NCBI RefSeq assembly: GCF_001546485.1
Contig: NZ_KQ956850.1
Location: forward strand, 2,237-51,663
Length of the DNA: 49,427 bases
Reading direction: 5' to 3'
From: Gardnerella vaginalis
GTDB lineage: Bacteria; Actinomycetota; Actinomycetes; Actinomycetales; Bifidobacteriaceae
In this document: positions 47,147 to 49,427 of the stretch, piece after piece
Position numbering within the stretch: position 1 is the first letter of the stretch
Layout: every line of letters begins with the position of its first letter
The notes under the pieces: generated by a model
Told to the model about the DNA's origin: nothing
Databases searched by the model: none
Seen by the model: only the letters and a program-made list of their open reading frames with translations
Translations under genes and position numbers: made by a program

Positions 47147-49427
47147 CACGCTTGCTCGAGTCTGTCTCAACCTTTCCTTGACTCATTAAATCACGAGTAA
47201 AACGTTCATTCAGCATACTCATAGTCTCGTTATCATTGGTCATCAAAATCGCATCGAGGCCCTCTGCTACATCCTTGAGAGTATCTTGGTAAGCTTGGTC
47301 TGCCATGGCACCGTCGATACGACTTTGATGTATACGTCCCATGGCACGATACTCATTAATAGCTTGATACGTGCCCTGTTTTGTGAGCTGCTGGTCGCGG
47401 AGCATGAGGGTTACGTCTGCTTCATGATTATCCTGGAAACGAAAGAGCGTATTGAGCTGGGCGTAATGAGTGGAGCCTTTCAGATAGGTTTCGTAGAGTG
47501 CGCCACTTCCTTCGCCTACGGCCGCAAGCTGCATGTGATCACCAGTGAAAAGGATACGCGTATTCTTATCCGCTGCTATCTGGCATAGTTTATCCAAGTC
47601 ACGTGTAGACGCCATACCGGCCTCATCCACAATCATGATACCGTTGCTTGGTATTGTGTATTGTTTGAGCATGCTCATGCTGCTAATAAGTATGGCACGC
47701 GCACTCTTTTTCTCTTCTACACTACTGGAGGACGATGATAGAATCTGCTGGGCACGGATGATACGATTCTCGACGGCATGATGTTCGGCTTCTGTGATAA
47801 TCGCAGCAATAGTTGCACAGTTGACTTGTAAAGATTCTTGCATTTCTTCTGCTGCGCGAGTCGATGGGGCAGCACCTATGAGGTAACCGTCACTGTATAC
47901 ATGGTCAATGACATATTTCATTGCTTTCAACGTGGTGGTCTTGCCTGTACCAGCGGCTCCGATGATGCTAAATATACGCTGCTCTGTAGATAATGCGCGT
48001 AGAGCTGCAGCATACTGGTCAGACGATAGAGGGTGAATAGCGTGTGTATTGTATTCGTCTAACAAACGTGCAGCTATATTCTTATCGATAAAAGCTGTCG
48101 CTAGCTTGCTATCCATGAGAGTGGTGAGATTATTTTCAGCTTGGACAAGAGAGTTCGTAGCGAAAATACGTGTACCTTTTTTCCGATCCAGCACGCTGGT
48201 AACCTCACCCATATCATTTATGTGGGTATAACGCGTATCATGGAGAAGCTCAGCTGGGATACTGTAGCGTTTTGATGTGATAGGAGTAAACTGTTGGGCA
48301 GTTTGTTGTGTGATAAATTGAGCAGTTTGTTCGCGATCGGTTTCACTCGCAAATGGTACGTTATCGAGTAGGCTTAACGCACTCGTATACATGTGCTCAT
48401 AAGTGAATGTTGTTTTATGAGCGCCAGCATATTGTTCAAACAGTTCAAGGAACTGTTCATCTGTCATCTTTTCCGCACTAATATTAACAGTTATCTCATC
48501 GGCCATAGTATCGATAAGTGCTTTTTTCGCAATAGCAAAGATATGATTCTTGTCTAACTGGTCAAATGTGACAGACACACTTTGACTTGTTGCACGCACA
48601 GACATGACGAGCTCTTGCGTATCAAGACCAAGATTTGTTGCAACACGTTCTACATGCGCGCGTGACGTGCCAAGATCCATGGTGTCTTCAGTCTTGTGAC
48701 GTCTCGTGGTAGCCCATGCTTTTTTCTCTAATCGGGACAGCTCTCTGCGAGTAGGTTCGCGCCCATTAGCCGCAATAAATTCTTGTGTGAGCCTATTAAG
48801 CTTTTGTTCAATAGCAAAACTTCTACTACTGGTTGCTCGTATGAGCTCGTCAGGGATTTGTTTCATCTCCCAGACTTTAGTTTTAGGATTTATAATGCTA
48901 TGTCGCTGCTCCCATTCAATCCCCATATCACGCCGTAGCATATCGCGTAAAATTTGGGAATGGTACACGTTGATAGACTCTTTAACCGCGAGAAGAGTCT
49001 GGCCATCCAGTGCGACTGCTTTACCATCTTCCCGCAATGCAATATTACTGATGACAGCGTGTGTATGGTAGTGGGGTTCGCCATTACGGTTGGTGTAATG
49101 ATCGTAGGCTGCTATGGCAAAACCAGTAAGCTTCACATTAGCGGTGCCTCCATGTCCTACACGTCCATAGCATCCTTTTTCCTCTAACTGGTGTATTGCT
49201 TCCTCTAATGCTTTATTCCATATATGATCAAGTTCATTTCGTGTGGGTTCGTCAGCAAGAATCCAGTACAAGCTAAAACTTTTAGGAGCTGCAAAAGTGG
49301 CATCAATGCTTGTCACGGTAGAATGACTTCTAGGGTTGCGTGGGTCAGCAAGCTTCACACTAATATGAGGCGCAAGCTTTTGACCTGTGACAGGGTTTTC
49401 CATTTTCTCGATGAGAGAGTAGAGCTC
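47124..49427 (-). CDS. TrwC/TraA-type relaxase-helicase, both ends missing
   Basis: The open frame covers 767 residues and runs past the window edge, so the N-terminus with the catalytic Tyr is not seen. The three-His metal site is GEPHYHTHAVISN (near 49060-49080). The helicase part has Walker A GAAGTGKTTT (near 47940-47960), Walker B GIMIVDEAGMAS, motif III LFTGDHMQLAAVGEGSG and LNTLFRFQ. MobF relaxases nick the transfer origin and unwind the plasmid. The C-terminus ends abruptly with KRVKFFHRL after LNERFTRDLMSQGKVETDSS, before the last helicase motifs, at the junction with the parA fragment. It is probably non-functional. Confidence 0.9.
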   Translation of the reverse strand, partial: ELYSLIEKMENPVTGQKLAPHISVKLADPRNPRSHSTVTSIDATFAAPKSFSLYWILADEPTRNELDHIWNKALEEAIHQLEEKGCYGRVGHGGTANVKLTGFAIAAYDHYTNRNGEPHYHTHAVISNIALREDGKAVALDGQTLLAVKESINVYHSQILRDMLRRDMGIEWEQRHSIINPKTKVWEMKQIPDELIRATSSRSFAIEQKLNRLTQEFIAANGREPTRRELSRLEKKAWATTRRHKTEDTMDLGTSRAHVERVATNLGLDTQELVMSVRATSQSVSVTFDQLDKNHIFAIAKKALIDTMADEITVNISAEKMTDEQFLELFEQYAGAHKTTFTYEHMYTSALSLLDNVPFASETDREQTAQFITQQTAQQFTPITSKRYSIPAELLHDTRYTHINDMGEVTSVLDRKKGTRIFATNSLVQAENNLTTLMDSKLATAFIDKNIAARLLDEYNTHAIHPLSSDQYAAALRALSTEQRIFSIIGAAGTGKTTTLKAMKYVIDHVYSDGYLIGAAPSTRAAEEMQESLQVNCATIAAIITEAEHHAVENRIIRAQQILSSSSSSVEEKKSARAILISSMSMLKQYTIPSNGIMIVDEAGMASTRDLDKLCQIAADKNTRILFTGDHMQLAAVGEGSGALYETYLKGSTHYAQLNTLFRFQDNHEADVTLMLRDQQLTKQGTYQAINEYRAMGRIHQSRIDGAMADQAYQDTLKDVAEGLDAILMTNDNETMSMLNERFTRDLMSQGKVETDSSKRVKFFHRL

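Noticed and set aside
1-49427. tRNA, rRNA, riboswitch or T-box, and CRISPR array
   Set aside because: No tRNA-like TTCGA loop with matching arms, no rRNA-like block, no T-box TGGNACC motif with specifier stem and no regularly spaced direct repeats with unique spacers were seen by eye. The six palindromic repeats are too far apart and contain genes between them.

Overview
The window reads as a low-GC actinobacterium of the Bifidobacteriaceae, most likely Gardnerella or a close relative. The support is circumstantial: low GC with AT-rich intergenic DNA, lexA divergent from a small LysM-domain gene as in actinobacterial SOS regulons, a YhgE/Pip-type membrane protein with its ABC ATPase, a CtpE-like P-type ATPase, Asn/Ser/Glu-rich insertions inside housekeeping proteins, and many toxin-antitoxin genes. 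The genus is an inference from remembered family patterns; no database was searched. No rRNA, tRNA or CRISPR array was seen.

Layout. (1) 1-6.6 kb is AT-rich accessory DNA: a partial NUDIX hydrolase, a putative adhesin-like protein, phd-doc, an XRE regulator, a membrane protein/XRE pair with a repeat-flanked promoter, an unrecognised 425-residue protein, relBE/dinJ and a GNAT acetyltransferase. It ends at a short fragment of an IS3-like element. (2) 6.6-9.1 kb holds an internally duplicated eight-helix membrane protein, a small membrane protein, IS3 transposase remains and an antitoxin without its toxin. (3) 9.5-16.0 kb carries a three-gene ABC-2 exporter operon, an MFS transporter, the sodium/serine symporter SstT and a GNAT enzyme. 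(4) 16.1-18.5 kb is the cysteine module on the minus strand: cysE and cysK behind a leader with a consensus promoter, a 28-codon leader peptide containing CCCNVCCC, a complementary antiterminator segment and an intrinsic terminator. This is an apparently complete cysteine attenuator. (5) 18.6-25.2 kb is an accessory stretch of a parE/phd-type TA pair, an ABC exporter, a DUF4143 ATPase, a nucleoside phosphorylase and a broken AbiE system. Its genes are separated by six copies of a palindromic intergenic repeat. (6) 25.3-42.2 kb looks like core genome: an NhaC/YuiF-type antiporter, a degenerate ABC ATPase with YhgE/Pip, an iron alcohol dehydrogenase, NADH oxidase, pyroglutamyl peptidase, an orphan HicB, a lipoprotein, a P-type ATPase, L-serine dehydratase, FKBP, GreA, and lexA with its divergent SOS gene. 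(7) 42.3-49.4 kb is plasmid or integrative-element DNA: an HTH protein whose reading frame contains near-perfect DNA palindromes, an unknown gene, a primase-type replication protein with an apparent frameshift, the first 11 codons of a ParA gene cut at its Walker A motif, and a TrwC/TraA-type relaxase-helicase truncated at the same junction.

How the genes fit together. SstT imports serine, CysE and CysK convert serine to cysteine under the proposed cysteine-sensing leader, and the serine dehydratase deaminates surplus serine. LexA controls itself and the LysM protein through up to three SOS-box-like sites in their shared promoter. The TA and AbiE modules, IS fragments, dispersed palindromes and the broken parA/relaxase junction point to repeated gain and decay of mobile DNA around a stable core.
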